A stretch of DNA of 63,208 bases from Candidatus Saccharimonadota bacterium. Its GTDB lineage: Bacteria > Patescibacteriota > Saccharimonadia > Saccharimonadales > Saccharimonadaceae. The position numbers and the translations under genes are program-made. The stretch is taken from contig JAFWHO010000001.1 of assembly GCA_017515105.1 (NCBI GenBank), positions 266,903-330,110 of the forward strand, written 5' to 3'. Of the stretch, positions 49,420 through 57,287 are shown one piece after another. How positions within the stretch are numbered: the first letter of the stretch is position 1; each line of letters starts with the position of its first letter. The notes below the pieces were generated by a model that ran no database searches, had not been told where the DNA came from, and worked only from the letters and a program-made list of their open reading frames with translations.

Positions 49420-51214
49420 GGTTGAAAAGATGGGTAATAATAGTGGAATTAATCCGGAAGTTACCGGAGAACAGGCTCGTCAAGTTGCCGAAGAGAGGGG
49501 AGAGAAAACAATCGAAGCCGAGAAAAAGAAAAGAATCGAGGAGCTACTAGACGAAAGAGAAACAATAGCCAAAAGGTTAGAAGCAAACAAAAAAGAGCTC
49601 GCAAGACGACGCGCAGCGCGAGCGGCAGCTGGAGGCGAAGAATCAACCCCGGCAGACACCAGCGGGAACGCAGACCCGACCGCAGGGTCTGAACCAACCC
49701 CAACTGCGGATATCGCTCCGGATACTGACCCAGACACCGCTCCAGACACCGCCCCAAAAGATAGCGAACCTACCGCAGAAGACGATGCTCCGGAAGACAC
49801 CCCCAAGACGGACGACGAGGTTCAAGGGATTGATGATGAAACAGTCGATAAAGCAGTCGATGAAGTCATCAAGAAAGCAGGGGAGGGTCAACCGAACCCC
49901 GAAGACGTCAAAGATGCAATAAATAAAGCCAAAAAAGACAATAAATTCAAGAAATTCTTCGGCAGGGCAGGCGTTGCCGCTGCCATTGCTATTGTAGGCC
50001 TACTCTCCATATTGGGGAGCTTTAAGATCACCGAATATATTCAGCGCAAGTTAGCCCAAAGAAATGCCAAGCAAACTGAGGAAACCGTGAATCCAGGCCA
50101 AACCGAAGACAGCGAAGAAGACGAAGAAGCCATTAGTGAAGATAAAGAGTCCCCATTCGATTACGAGTCTGTAAGCGGTATTATAGATGGCTACGGTGAA
50201 AAAGGCATGTTCTTGTCTCCGAACAAGGGTGGCCAATACGACTTTGCTGCAGCCCAGGAAGTCGCCAAAGTCTGCAAAAACGACAGAAATGAGATGCTGA
50301 AATATGTGTCTAGATTGCAGGTCGGGAATCTAGCATCCTATATCGCCGGTATGCCAGAAGAGTTGCAGCCAGAAGGATTCAAAGGACTCTCGATCCTTGA
50401 AGCGGAAGAAAAAATTGAAAGCCTTAGCCCTGATAAGTATGACGCACTTTTCAAAGACTATGGTCTAAAGATAAAAGACGCATTGACTAGAGAAGTCGTG
50501 TTGGACGGCGAATATGAAAATGTCTATATGAGGATTATAGATCCTTCAAAGCCGGTTACGCATGAGAATATTGAGCTGGTAACGTGTGTTACGGAAGAGC
50601 ATGGCACGAAGGCGATAGAATACTACTGGCTAGACGACGAGGGCAATGAGATCGGCTCCATAATCACCAAGATGGAGTACGATGAAAACGGAAACATTAT
50701 TGGCGGGTGTACGCAATTGCTTAAAAAGAAAGGCATCTCGGTTATCTTCAAACGCCTGAAGAGAATTGACGGAGAACCAACGAAGCCAGAAGAAATAATT
50801 AAGCAGAAAAATGGAAAAAAGCTCGTCAAAATCGACAAAAAAATGAACAAAGAAACCGCAAAAAATATTAAAACCAAAGAAGTCAAAGACTACGTTAACC
50901 CAGGCGTCAAGAAGGAAGATAAAACTACCGAACCGGCGATCAAGCAGGAAACCGCGGTCCAGAACGATGACTCGAAACCAGCCGAAAAAGTGACCACAGA
51001 GCTTCCAGCCAATGATTACGGGACCAATCAAGGTGGAGCCAATAGTGACGAATACCAACCGGTCGAAGATGAAACTCCAACCCTCATACTGTCGAAAGAC
51101 TCCACGCCGCAAGACATCTACGATGCTATCGGTGATATGATGGACGAGTTTGATCGTATTGGTGCAGAGAGAGCACAGCAAAAACAACAGCAGTTAGAAC
51201 AGCAGCAACAATAA
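49412..51214 (+). CDS. Large bitopic envelope protein with coiled-coil and disordered regions
   Basis: Not recognised. A 600-residue protein: an N-terminal coiled coil rich in E, K and R (about 15-70), an acidic proline/threonine segment (about 75-150), and a membrane helix near 190-210 (VAAAIAIVGLLSILGSFKI). After another acidic linker comes a compact domain (about 250-440). The C-terminal tail is rich in K, E, N and Q and ends in a glutamine run (QQKQQQLEQQQQ). There is no N-terminal signal. The ATG at 49412 with AGGAGG at 49401-49406 is the likely start. It may span the envelope. Confidence 0.7.
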   Translation: MSRVEKMGNNSGINPEVTGEQARQVAEERGEKTIEAEKKKRIEELLDERETIAKRLEANKKELARRRAARAAAGGEESTPADTSGNADPTAGSEPTPTADIAPDTDPDTAPDTAPKDSEPTAEDDAPEDTPKTDDEVQGIDDETVDKAVDEVIKKAGEGQPNPEDVKDAINKAKKDNKFKKFFGRAGVAAAIAIVGLLSILGSFKITEYIQRKLAQRNAKQTEETVNPGQTEDSEEDEEAISEDKESPFDYESVSGIIDGYGEKGMFLSPNKGGQYDFAAAQEVAKVCKNDRNEMLKYVSRLQVGNLASYIAGMPEELQPEGFKGLSILEAEEKIESLSPDKYDALFKDYGLKIKDALTREVVLDGEYENVYMRIIDPSKPVTHENIELVTCVTEEHGTKAIEYYWLDDEGNEIGSIITKMEYDENGNIIGGCTQLLKKKGISVIFKRLKRIDGEPTKPEEIIKQKNGKKLVKIDKKMNKETAKNIKTKEVKDYVNPGVKKEDKTTEPAIKQETAVQNDDSKPAEKVTTELPANDYGTNQGGANSDEYQPVEDETPTLILSKDSTPQDIYDAIGDMMDEFDRIGAERAQQKQQQLEQQQQ

Positions 51215-51237
51215 TAATGGTGGGAGGAAGGAACTAA

Positions 51238-52710
51238 ATGAAAAAACTAAAAATTAACCACAAAGTACTGGGAGCCGTAGCGACACTAGGGCTTAGCCTA
51301 GCAGCCGTCGCCAACGTCTCCGCCTGGGGGCCAGAGCGCACAACCTTCACCATGAAGAGCCCGGCGACCTACCCAACATTTAACTCTATAACTGACAACC
51401 CGTCCATTGGTGACGAAAGAGATTTTGTCAGGGTTGGGGAAATCAACGCCGATGTTACGCAATTGAAAAACGAAATCGAAGTGGTGCCGGGTAGACAGTA
51501 TCTAGTCTCTATTTATTTCCATAACAATGCCTCTTCGACTTTTAATGACGCGGCCCACAATTATTCCGGTGTCGCAATAGGCACACGCATGTCCTCAACT
51601 TTCACAACCTATTTAACGCCAGGCGCGAAAGGAACTATTGCCGCCACTATCAAGGCGAACAATACAAAGCCGGGTTCGGTTTGGGACGAGGCCTACATGA
51701 CCACAAAGAGCGACAGGGTTGTCATGCGTTACGTCGCAGGCTCCGCCAAAATTTACAATAACTGGAAAACAAGTAATACCAACATGCCGTCAACTCTCTT
51801 TACGGAAGGGGGCGCCTACCTTGGGCTCAACGCTCTTAATGGTTTAATCCCTGGATGTGAAGAATATCACGGCGTTGTGAGGTATGTCCTCCAAGCCGAA
51901 GAGCTTGGCGGGTCAATCACAAAGTCCGTCTCGAAAGACGGGGCAAACTTCAGTGAAAGCGTCACCCTTGCCCCTAACGAAGAAGCAACCTATAAACTCA
52001 CCATCAGAAACACTGGCGATATGGCTTTAACTAATGCTACGGTCAAAGATGTTTTGCCGGCCGGTCTAACTTTGGTCTCAGGCAGCGTACAGATTTCCGC
52101 TAACGAATCGACAACGCCAGAACCTTTGTCCGATAACATCTTCGGGACTGGCTACAATCTCGGCACCATCGGCACAGGTAACACAGTCTACATAACTTAT
52201 AGGGTTAAAGCGGGACCGGATTTCGACTGTAACGGTACAGAGCTTACTAACAAAGCAACTTTGACGTACGACACTAATAAATCTAGCGGTGAGACCAAGG
52301 AGGCCTCTACTACTATCACGGTCAAACGCACCGACGGATGCGACGAGCCGGAGCCAACACCGGACACCTGTGAGACCAACCCAGCCTTACCGGAATGTCA
52401 AGAAGAAAACTGTCAAACCAACCCGAACTTGCCAGGCTGCCAGAACCCGGATCAAAACTGTAAAACCAACCCTGACATGGAGGGTTGCCAGGAGCTCCCA
52501 AACACTGGCCCGCTAGAGATAATCCTCGCGATCATTATCGTTCTCGGTATCGGTGGTGGTGGCTACTACTTCTACCGCACTAAGAAAACATTGAAAGCCG
52601 TTAAGGATAACGTTTCAGGCAAAGACGCCAATAAACCTGCGGATAAAGAAGAGCCAAAAAAAGAAGACTCCGCAAAAGAACAAAAAGTCGACACCACTGA
52701 CAAGAAATAA
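51238..52710 (+). CDS. LPNTG surface protein with a DUF11-type repeat and cysteine repeats
   Basis: A 490-residue exported protein: a Sec signal (1-30, VANVSA-W), a jelly-roll-like N-terminal half, and a DUF11-type beta domain (about 225-370: KSVSKDGANFSESVTLAPNEEATYKLTIRNTGDMALTNATVKDVLPAGL). Three tandem cysteine repeats of the type C-x-TNP-x5-CQ follow. The sorting signal LPNTG lies near residue 420, then a membrane helix and YFYRTKK. Unusually, a lysine/glutamate-rich tail of about 43 residues follows, much longer than a standard sortase tail. No sortase gene is in the window. Confidence 0.82.
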   Translation: MKKLKINHKVLGAVATLGLSLAAVANVSAWGPERTTFTMKSPATYPTFNSITDNPSIGDERDFVRVGEINADVTQLKNEIEVVPGRQYLVSIYFHNNASSTFNDAAHNYSGVAIGTRMSSTFTTYLTPGAKGTIAATIKANNTKPGSVWDEAYMTTKSDRVVMRYVAGSAKIYNNWKTSNTNMPSTLFTEGGAYLGLNALNGLIPGCEEYHGVVRYVLQAEELGGSITKSVSKDGANFSESVTLAPNEEATYKLTIRNTGDMALTNATVKDVLPAGLTLVSGSVQISANESTTPEPLSDNIFGTGYNLGTIGTGNTVYITYRVKAGPDFDCNGTELTNKATLTYDTNKSSGETKEASTTITVKRTDGCDEPEPTPDTCETNPALPECQEENCQTNPNLPGCQNPDQNCKTNPDMEGCQELPNTGPLEIILAIIIVLGIGGGGYYFYRTKKTLKAVKDNVSGKDANKPADKEEPKKEDSAKEQKVDTTDKK

Positions 52711-52762
52711 CTAAAGAATACTTCACCACCAGAATAGTGCTGCTATTAACCTTGGCTACCTC

Positions 52763-52791
52763 TTCACAAAATCAATAAAATGTGATAGAAT
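52763..52791 (+). promoter_or_regulatory. Promoter of rplU
   Basis: TTCACA (52763-52768), a 17-base spacer and TAGAAT (52786-52791). The leader holds AAAGGA before the ATG at 52816. Confidence 0.72.
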
Positions 52792-52815
52792 AGTACGGAT
52801 AAATAAAGGAAAATT

Positions 52816-53124
52816 ATGAAAAAAGCAGTCATTCTGGTTGGCGGTAAGCAATATATCGTCGCCGAAAAAGAGACCCTACGGGTGGACCTCCTCCCGGCAG
52901 GCACCAAAGAGCTCGAACTTGACGCTTTACTCGTAACCGATGGTGACAAAACCACAGTCGGTACACCTACAGTAAAGGGCGTAAAAGTTTCAGCTAAAGT
53001 CAAAACGCCCGAAGTTAAGGGTGACAAGATCCGCGTTATCCGCTACAAAGCAAAGAAGCGCGTTCACAAAGAAACTGGCCACCGCCAGAAATACTCTGAA
53101 ATCGAAATCACCAAAATCGGTTAA
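52816..53124 (+). CDS. rplU: 50S ribosomal protein bL21
   Basis: A 102-residue L21: AVILVGGKQYIVAEKETLRVDLLPAG, LLVTDGDKTTVGTPTVKGVKVSAKV and the C-terminal RYKAKKRVHKETGHRQKYSEIEITKI that binds 23S rRNA. The usual neighbour rpmA (L27) is missing here; a strong terminator follows at once, so the common rplU-rpmA operon is broken up. Confidence 0.96.
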   Translation: MKKAVILVGGKQYIVAEKETLRVDLLPAGTKELELDALLVTDGDKTTVGTPTVKGVKVSAKVKTPEVKGDKIRVIRYKAKKRVHKETGHRQKYSEIEITKIG

Positions 53125-53137
53125 GGGATATCGTAAA

Positions 53138-53169
53138 AATAAACTTACCTCAGGTAAGTTTATTTTTTT
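53138..53169 (+). terminator. Terminator after rplU
   Basis: A 12-bp perfect stem AATAAACTTACC / GGTAAGTTTATT with loop TCA and a T-rich tail. Confidence 0.9.
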
Positions 53170-53194
53170 ACTTTATGCTTTTCGCCTTTTATGC

Positions 53195-53200
53195 TATAAT
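53195..53200 (+). promoter_or_regulatory. -10 box of parA
   Basis: TGCTATAAT with TATAAT at 53195-53200; 11 bases to the ATG at 53212, so a leader of only a few bases is expected and no Shine-Dalgarno is seen. Confidence 0.65.
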
Positions 53201-53211
53201 ACTTAAGTATT

Positions 53212-53982
53212 ATGAGTGCGAAGGTAATTTGTGTCACAAACCAAAAAGGCGGCGTAGGGAAGACCACCACGGCCGTCAATCTCGCCTATTACCTCGCCAA
53301 AGACAAGTTCAAAACTCTTCTAATCGATTTTGACCCCCAGGGCAATGCTACCTCCGGCCTCGGTGTCGACAAAGCTAATGGCTTAGAGGGCACCATGACC
53401 GAAGTTGTACTCGGCGAAGCGAAGCTAGAGGCTATTATCAAGCCTACCAAATACAAGAACTACGACCTCGCTCCCACTACCCCAGAGCTTGCCAACGCCG
53501 AAGTCGAGATCACTTCTCAGAACAAAAAATTTACTCGTCTCCGCGACGCTATCCGTACCGTATCTGATAACTATGACTATATCATTATTGACCTCCCACC
53601 ATCTCTTAGTCTTCTCACCGTGAACGGTATGATCGCATCCAATTATCTTCTCCTTCCAGTCCAGACTGAATTCTACGCTCTAGAAGGCGTCGCACAGCTT
53701 CTCGAATCCATGAAGCTCGTCATGAAGCAGGCGAACCCGAACCTCAAGCTTCTCGGTGTACTTGCCACTATGTATGACAAGCGTACCAGCTTAAGCGCAC
53801 AAGTTTACGACGAAATTAAGAAATACTTCAAGCAACTTACTTTCAAGACTACCATCCCCCGCAATGTACGCGTCGCTGAGGCCCCTTCCCACGGCGTCCC
53901 AGTAGGAGCATATGATAAATTCAGTAAAGGCGCCAAAGCCTACAAAGAATTCACTAAAGAAGTAGAGGAGAGAACCAAATGA
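53212..53982 (+). CDS. parA: Chromosome partitioning ATPase ParA (Soj)
   Basis: A 256-residue deviant Walker ATPase: CVTNQKGGVGKTTTAVNLAYYL (Walker A with signature lysine), IDFDPQGNATSGLG (A'), and YIIIDLPPSLSLLT (Walker B). It moves ParB-parS complexes for chromosome segregation. It overlaps parB by 4 bases (ATGA). Confidence 0.95.
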   Translation: MSAKVICVTNQKGGVGKTTTAVNLAYYLAKDKFKTLLIDFDPQGNATSGLGVDKANGLEGTMTEVVLGEAKLEAIIKPTKYKNYDLAPTTPELANAEVEITSQNKKFTRLRDAIRTVSDNYDYIIIDLPPSLSLLTVNGMIASNYLLLPVQTEFYALEGVAQLLESMKLVMKQANPNLKLLGVLATMYDKRTSLSAQVYDEIKKYFKQLTFKTTIPRNVRVAEAPSHGVPVGAYDKFSKGAKAYKEFTKEVEERTK

Positions 53983-54818
53983 AAGGACTAGGTCGCGGTT
54001 TTGAATCACTAATTCCTACCGAGCTCATCGATGACGAGTTCGATCCTACAGCAGTCGAGGACAAGAAAGAGAGCAAACTAAAAGACATTAAACTAGACGA
54101 CATCATTCGTGACGAGGATCAGCCCCGTCGTGAATTTGACCAAGGCGCCCTCGAGGCTCTCGCCGCATCCATCAAAGAGCACGGCGTCCTTCAGCCAATC
54201 GTCGTTACGAAAGAAGAAGGTAAATACAAAATCGTCGCCGGCGAACGCCGTTGGCGAGCTAGTAAATTAGCTGGCCTCACCACCATCCCCGCTATCATCC
54301 GTACCCTCGATTCCCAGAACCGTCTCGAATTATCCATCATCGAGAACGCTCAGCGTGAAGATCTGAACGCTGTCGAGCTCGCGACTGCTTACGCCAAGTT
54401 GCAAACTCAATTCAACCTCAGCACCGAAGATATTGCCGCCAAAGTCGGCAAGTCCGAATCCACCATTCAGAACACTATGCGCTTACTTAGCCTCCCAGAA
54501 GAAGTTAAGAAGACCATGGTCAAAGAGAAACTCACTGAAGGCGTCATGCGCCCACTAGTTTCTTGCGACCAAGAAACTATCGACAAAATCCTCCCAAAGA
54601 TCGTCAAAGAAGAATGGACCGCTCGCAAAGTAGAACGCTACATCGCCGAACACAAGAAGAGCTCCAGTGCTGCCGCCATCAAGCGCAGCGAACACGTCAA
54701 AGAAGAAAACGCCCTTTCGGCCAAGTATAACGCCACCGCCGTCATCCGCGGCCGCTCACTTACCTTTAAGTGCAAAAGTGGAGCAGAGCTCCAAAAACTC
54801 GTCAAAGATTTGTTATAA
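53979..54818 (+). CDS. parB: Chromosome partitioning protein ParB
   Basis: A 279-residue ParB: N-terminal KGLGRGFESLIP, the CTPase/N-domain with IIRDEDQPRREFDQGALEALAASIKEHGVLQPIVV and the arginine motif GERRWRASKLAGL, and the helix-turn-helix domain LSTEDIAAKVGKSESTIQNTMRLLSLP. A short C-terminal dimerisation segment follows. No parS-like site is recognised in the window. Its stop codon is inside the -10 box of rel. Confidence 0.95.
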   Translation: MKGLGRGFESLIPTELIDDEFDPTAVEDKKESKLKDIKLDDIIRDEDQPRREFDQGALEALAASIKEHGVLQPIVVTKEEGKYKIVAGERRWRASKLAGLTTIPAIIRTLDSQNRLELSIIENAQREDLNAVELATAYAKLQTQFNLSTEDIAAKVGKSESTIQNTMRLLSLPEEVKKTMVKEKLTEGVMRPLVSCDQETIDKILPKIVKEEWTARKVERYIAEHKKSSSAAAIKRSEHVKEENALSAKYNATAVIRGRSLTFKCKSGAELQKLVKDLL

Positions 54819-54819
54819 T
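54814..54819 (+). promoter_or_regulatory. -10 box of rel, overlapping the parB stop
   Basis: TATAAT whose TAA is the parB stop codon. Six bases to the ATG at 54826. Confidence 0.72.
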
Positions 54820-54825
54820 AGAGAA

Positions 54826-56295
54826 ATGGAAGATTCACCACGGATCCAAAAAGCCGTCGAAATCGCCAAAAAGGCCCACGAAGGCCAGCTCCGAAAAAAT
54901 GGCGAGCCTTATATCGTCCACCCCTTAGCTGTCAAAAAAATCCTTGAAGAATGGGGCATGGATGAAGATACCACCATCGCCGGCATCCTCCACGACACAG
55001 TCGAAGATACCGACCTGACTTTAGAAGACATCAAAAAAGAATTTGGTGAATCAGTAGCCTTCCTTGTTGATGGCGTCACTAAGCTTTCAACGGCGCGCAA
55101 CGGTATGCGTGATCTCGATACTTATCTCCCGGCCACCAAGGATAATTTCCTGAGGCTCATGATCGCCCTTGGCGACGACATCCGTGTCCTCATCATCAAA
55201 CTTGCCGACCGCCTGCATAACCTAAGGACCTTAAACGCCCTCCCGCCGGACAAGCAAAAAAAGATCGCCAAAGAAACCCTTGAAGTTTTCGCCCCCCTCG
55301 CCGACCGTTTGAACATGGGTTTGCTCCGTGTCGAGCTCGCTGATCTTGCCTTCAAATACGTCGACCCGCGCCGTTTCGAAGAACTCAGCAACCTCATCAA
55401 AAAATACAACAAATCCGCCGAGAAATCCCTCAAAAATATCGAAGACGAAATCGGACAAGCCCTCAAAAAAGAGGGAATAAAATACCAAATCTCCGGCCGC
55501 GTGAAGTCAGTTTACTCACTTCACAAAAAACTCGCCAAACACAACCAAAACATGGGCGAGATTTACGACCTCGTGGCTCTTCGCATCATCGTGAATGACG
55601 TGACCGACTGTTACCTTGTCCTCGGCCTCATTCACTCCCTTTACACCCCGATGAACGGCCGCATCAAAGACTACATTGCCATGCCAAAACAAAACGGTTA
55701 CCAGTCTCTTCACACTACCGTCATCACCAAAGACAAACGTATCGTCGAATTCCAAATCCGCACCAAAGAAATGCATGAATACGCTGAACGCGGTCTCGCC
55801 GCCAGCTTCTACTACAATGAGCAAAAACTCACCGAAAACTACAAAAAAGGAAAGATCGAACATCTCCCCACCAACCTGCTCTGGATCACCGAGCTTCAAA
55901 TGACCGCCGCTCGCCTCCGCGAAGGCAAAAAGGTCGACCTAAAGAAGCTCAAAATCAACCTTTTCGCCGACAAAATCTTCGTCTACACCCCTAAAGGCGA
56001 CATTATCGACCTACCAAAAGGCGCCCTCCCTCTAGACTTCGCCTACAAACTTCACTCCGAAATCGGCGACCACGTCGTAGGCGTTAAGGTCAATGGCAAG
56101 ATGAGTAACTTGAACAAAAGATTAGAACAAGGCGACGTCGTCGAGATCCTCACCTCAAAGAACCAAACCCCTAAATCCAGCTGGCTCGACAAAATCTTCA
56201 CCCCTCACGCCCGCTCCAAACTCCTCCGCGCCATCCGCATTTCAAATAGCGACCCTTCCTCCCCCTCCAAGAAAAAGCGCAAACCCCGCAAATAA
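54826..56295 (+). CDS. rel: RelA/SpoT-family (p)ppGpp synthetase/hydrolase without the ACT domain
   Basis: A 489-residue RSH protein. The HD hydrolase domain (about 20-130) has PYIVHPLAV and ILHDTVEDTDLT. The synthetase domain (about 200-330) has GRVKSVYSLHKKL, YDLVALRIIV and RIKDYIAMPKQNGYQSLHTTV. A TGS domain (about 370-440: IFVYTPKGDIIDLPKGALPLDFAYKLHSEIGDH) follows. Zinc-finger and ACT domains of full-length Rel are missing. Both activities look intact, so it is likely bifunctional. The longer frame from 54667 overlaps parB and is rejected. The mRNA is predicted leaderless. Confidence 0.93.
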   Translation: MEDSPRIQKAVEIAKKAHEGQLRKNGEPYIVHPLAVKKILEEWGMDEDTTIAGILHDTVEDTDLTLEDIKKEFGESVAFLVDGVTKLSTARNGMRDLDTYLPATKDNFLRLMIALGDDIRVLIIKLADRLHNLRTLNALPPDKQKKIAKETLEVFAPLADRLNMGLLRVELADLAFKYVDPRRFEELSNLIKKYNKSAEKSLKNIEDEIGQALKKEGIKYQISGRVKSVYSLHKKLAKHNQNMGEIYDLVALRIIVNDVTDCYLVLGLIHSLYTPMNGRIKDYIAMPKQNGYQSLHTTVITKDKRIVEFQIRTKEMHEYAERGLAASFYYNEQKLTENYKKGKIEHLPTNLLWITELQMTAARLREGKKVDLKKLKINLFADKIFVYTPKGDIIDLPKGALPLDFAYKLHSEIGDHVVGVKVNGKMSNLNKRLEQGDVVEILTSKNQTPKSSWLDKIFTPHARSKLLRAIRISNSDPSSPSKKKRKPRK

Positions 56296-56309
56296 TAGAT
56301 AAGGAAATC

Positions 56310-57020
56310 ATGGTGATAAAACTATTACAATGGAACATCTGGTTCAAGGAAAACATTGATAATATATTAACAGAGTTAAGAAGGTTCGATACTGATATTG
56401 TTTGCCTACAAGAACTTAGTATAACCACCGCTGATGATAGCAACGCGAAAAAACTAAAAGAACTGTATCCCTTTGTTTATTATGAGATTGCCGATACTTT
56501 TCAGGATGGTAGAAGCCAATGCAATGCGATACTATCCAAGTATCCTTTCCTGAAAACAGGGAAGCATTTCGTACAAGAACCATCGGATGACAAGAATGAT
56601 TATTCTAAAGAAGGCAGGGTGTATCTTGAGGCGCAATTAGATATTGACGGCAAAGAGATAACTATAGGAACAACCCACTTATCATACACTCACAAGTTTG
56701 AGGAGACACCGCTTAAAGACGAAGAGATTAATAAGCTGGTAAGTTATATCAATAAAAAAGAAAGATTTATTTTCACGGGTGACTTAAACACAACCAAAAC
56801 TTCAAAGTATATCAAACAGATTGAACAGCTTTTAATCAGCAATGACACGACAAACACTTGGACAACTAAACCATTCTCCTACCAAGGGTTCAACGAAGAT
56901 AAACTAAACTGGAAACTCGACTATGTTTTTTCTACACCAGATATACAGATTGAAGAAACAAAAACACTAGAGACTCGTTTTAGTGATCATCTCCCCATTT
57001 TGTGTGTCTTCGATTTTTAG
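56310..57020 (+). CDS. Endonuclease/exonuclease/phosphatase-family hydrolase
   Basis: A 236-residue EEP-fold hydrolase: IKLLQWNIWF, DIVCLQELS (metal Glu), ITIGTTHLSYTH (His), FIFTGDLNTTKTSKY (Asp/Asn) and TRFSDHLPILCVFDF (Asp-His). Substrates in the family include DNA, sphingomyelin and phosphoinositides; no signal peptide is seen, so it is probably intracellular. Base composition is more AT-rich than rel next to it, which may point to acquisition. AAGGAAATC precedes the ATG. Confidence 0.85.
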   Translation: MVIKLLQWNIWFKENIDNILTELRRFDTDIVCLQELSITTADDSNAKKLKELYPFVYYEIADTFQDGRSQCNAILSKYPFLKTGKHFVQEPSDDKNDYSKEGRVYLEAQLDIDGKEITIGTTHLSYTHKFEETPLKDEEINKLVSYINKKERFIFTGDLNTTKTSKYIKQIEQLLISNDTTNTWTTKPFSYQGFNEDKLNWKLDYVFSTPDIQIEETKTLETRFSDHLPILCVFDF

Positions 57021-57042
57021 CGCAACCATTCACCGAGCGTAC

Positions 57043-57067
57043 AAAAAACGCCGGGATGCCGGCTTTT
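57043..57067 (+). terminator. Terminator after the EEP hydrolase
   Basis: AAAAAAC, stem GCCGG/CCGGC with loop GATG, then TTTT. Its symmetry suits the convergent tRNA-Thr transcript too. Confidence 0.65.
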
Positions 57068-57078
57068 GGCTCAAATAA

Positions 57079-57099
57079 TGGAGCCGATGGCAGGGATCG
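57079..57099 (-). repeat. Partial copy of the tRNA-Thr 3' end
   Basis: A 21-base segment beginning TGGAGCCGATGG is identical to 57154-57174 at the 3' end of tRNA-Thr (minus strand), including the CCA. It lies 75 bases downstream in the tRNA direction. Confidence 0.85.
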
Positions 57100-57153
57100 C
57101 ACCGAAGGTACGAACCCCCAACTAAAAAATGCCCCTGGAGGCAATGTTCTCTG

Positions 57154-57229
57154 TGGAGCCGATGGCAGGGATCGAACCTGTGACCTGCTCGTTACGAATG
57201 AGCTGCTCTACCAACTGAGCTACATCGGC
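57154..57229 (-). tRNA. tRNA-Thr (CGT anticodon)
   Basis: A 76-base tRNA on the minus strand: acceptor GCCGATG / CATCGGC, D-arm GCTC...GAGC, anticodon loop TTCGTAA with CGT, T-arm GGTTCGATC type, discriminator T and encoded CCA. The last anticodon-stem pair is A-C. Confidence 0.93.
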
Positions 57230-57233
57230 ACTC

Positions 57234-57262
57234 GTTACATTATATCACATTTGTGCTATAAT
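57234..57262 (+). promoter_or_regulatory. Promoter of the DUF308 gene
   Basis: GTTACA (57234-57239), a 17-base spacer and TATAAT (57257-57262). The leader includes CGGAG before the ATG at 57288. Confidence 0.65.
57239..57244 (-). promoter_or_regulatory. -10 box of tRNA-Thr
   Basis: TATAAT (57244-57239) preceded by TGTGA, nine bases before the tRNA. It lies inside the divergent promoter of the DUF308 gene. Confidence 0.65.
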
Positions 57263-57287
57263 AGATTGCATAAACGGAGTTAATGAT

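Noticed and set aside
53212-54818. parS sites near parAB
   Set aside because: I looked for the 16-bp parS palindrome around a CACGTG core; the CACGTG occurrences seen lie in a terminator or inside genes and do not match.
57002-57283. An open frame across the tRNA-Thr region
   Set aside because: It translates the tRNA gene and its repeated fragment; the tRNA explains the sequence better.
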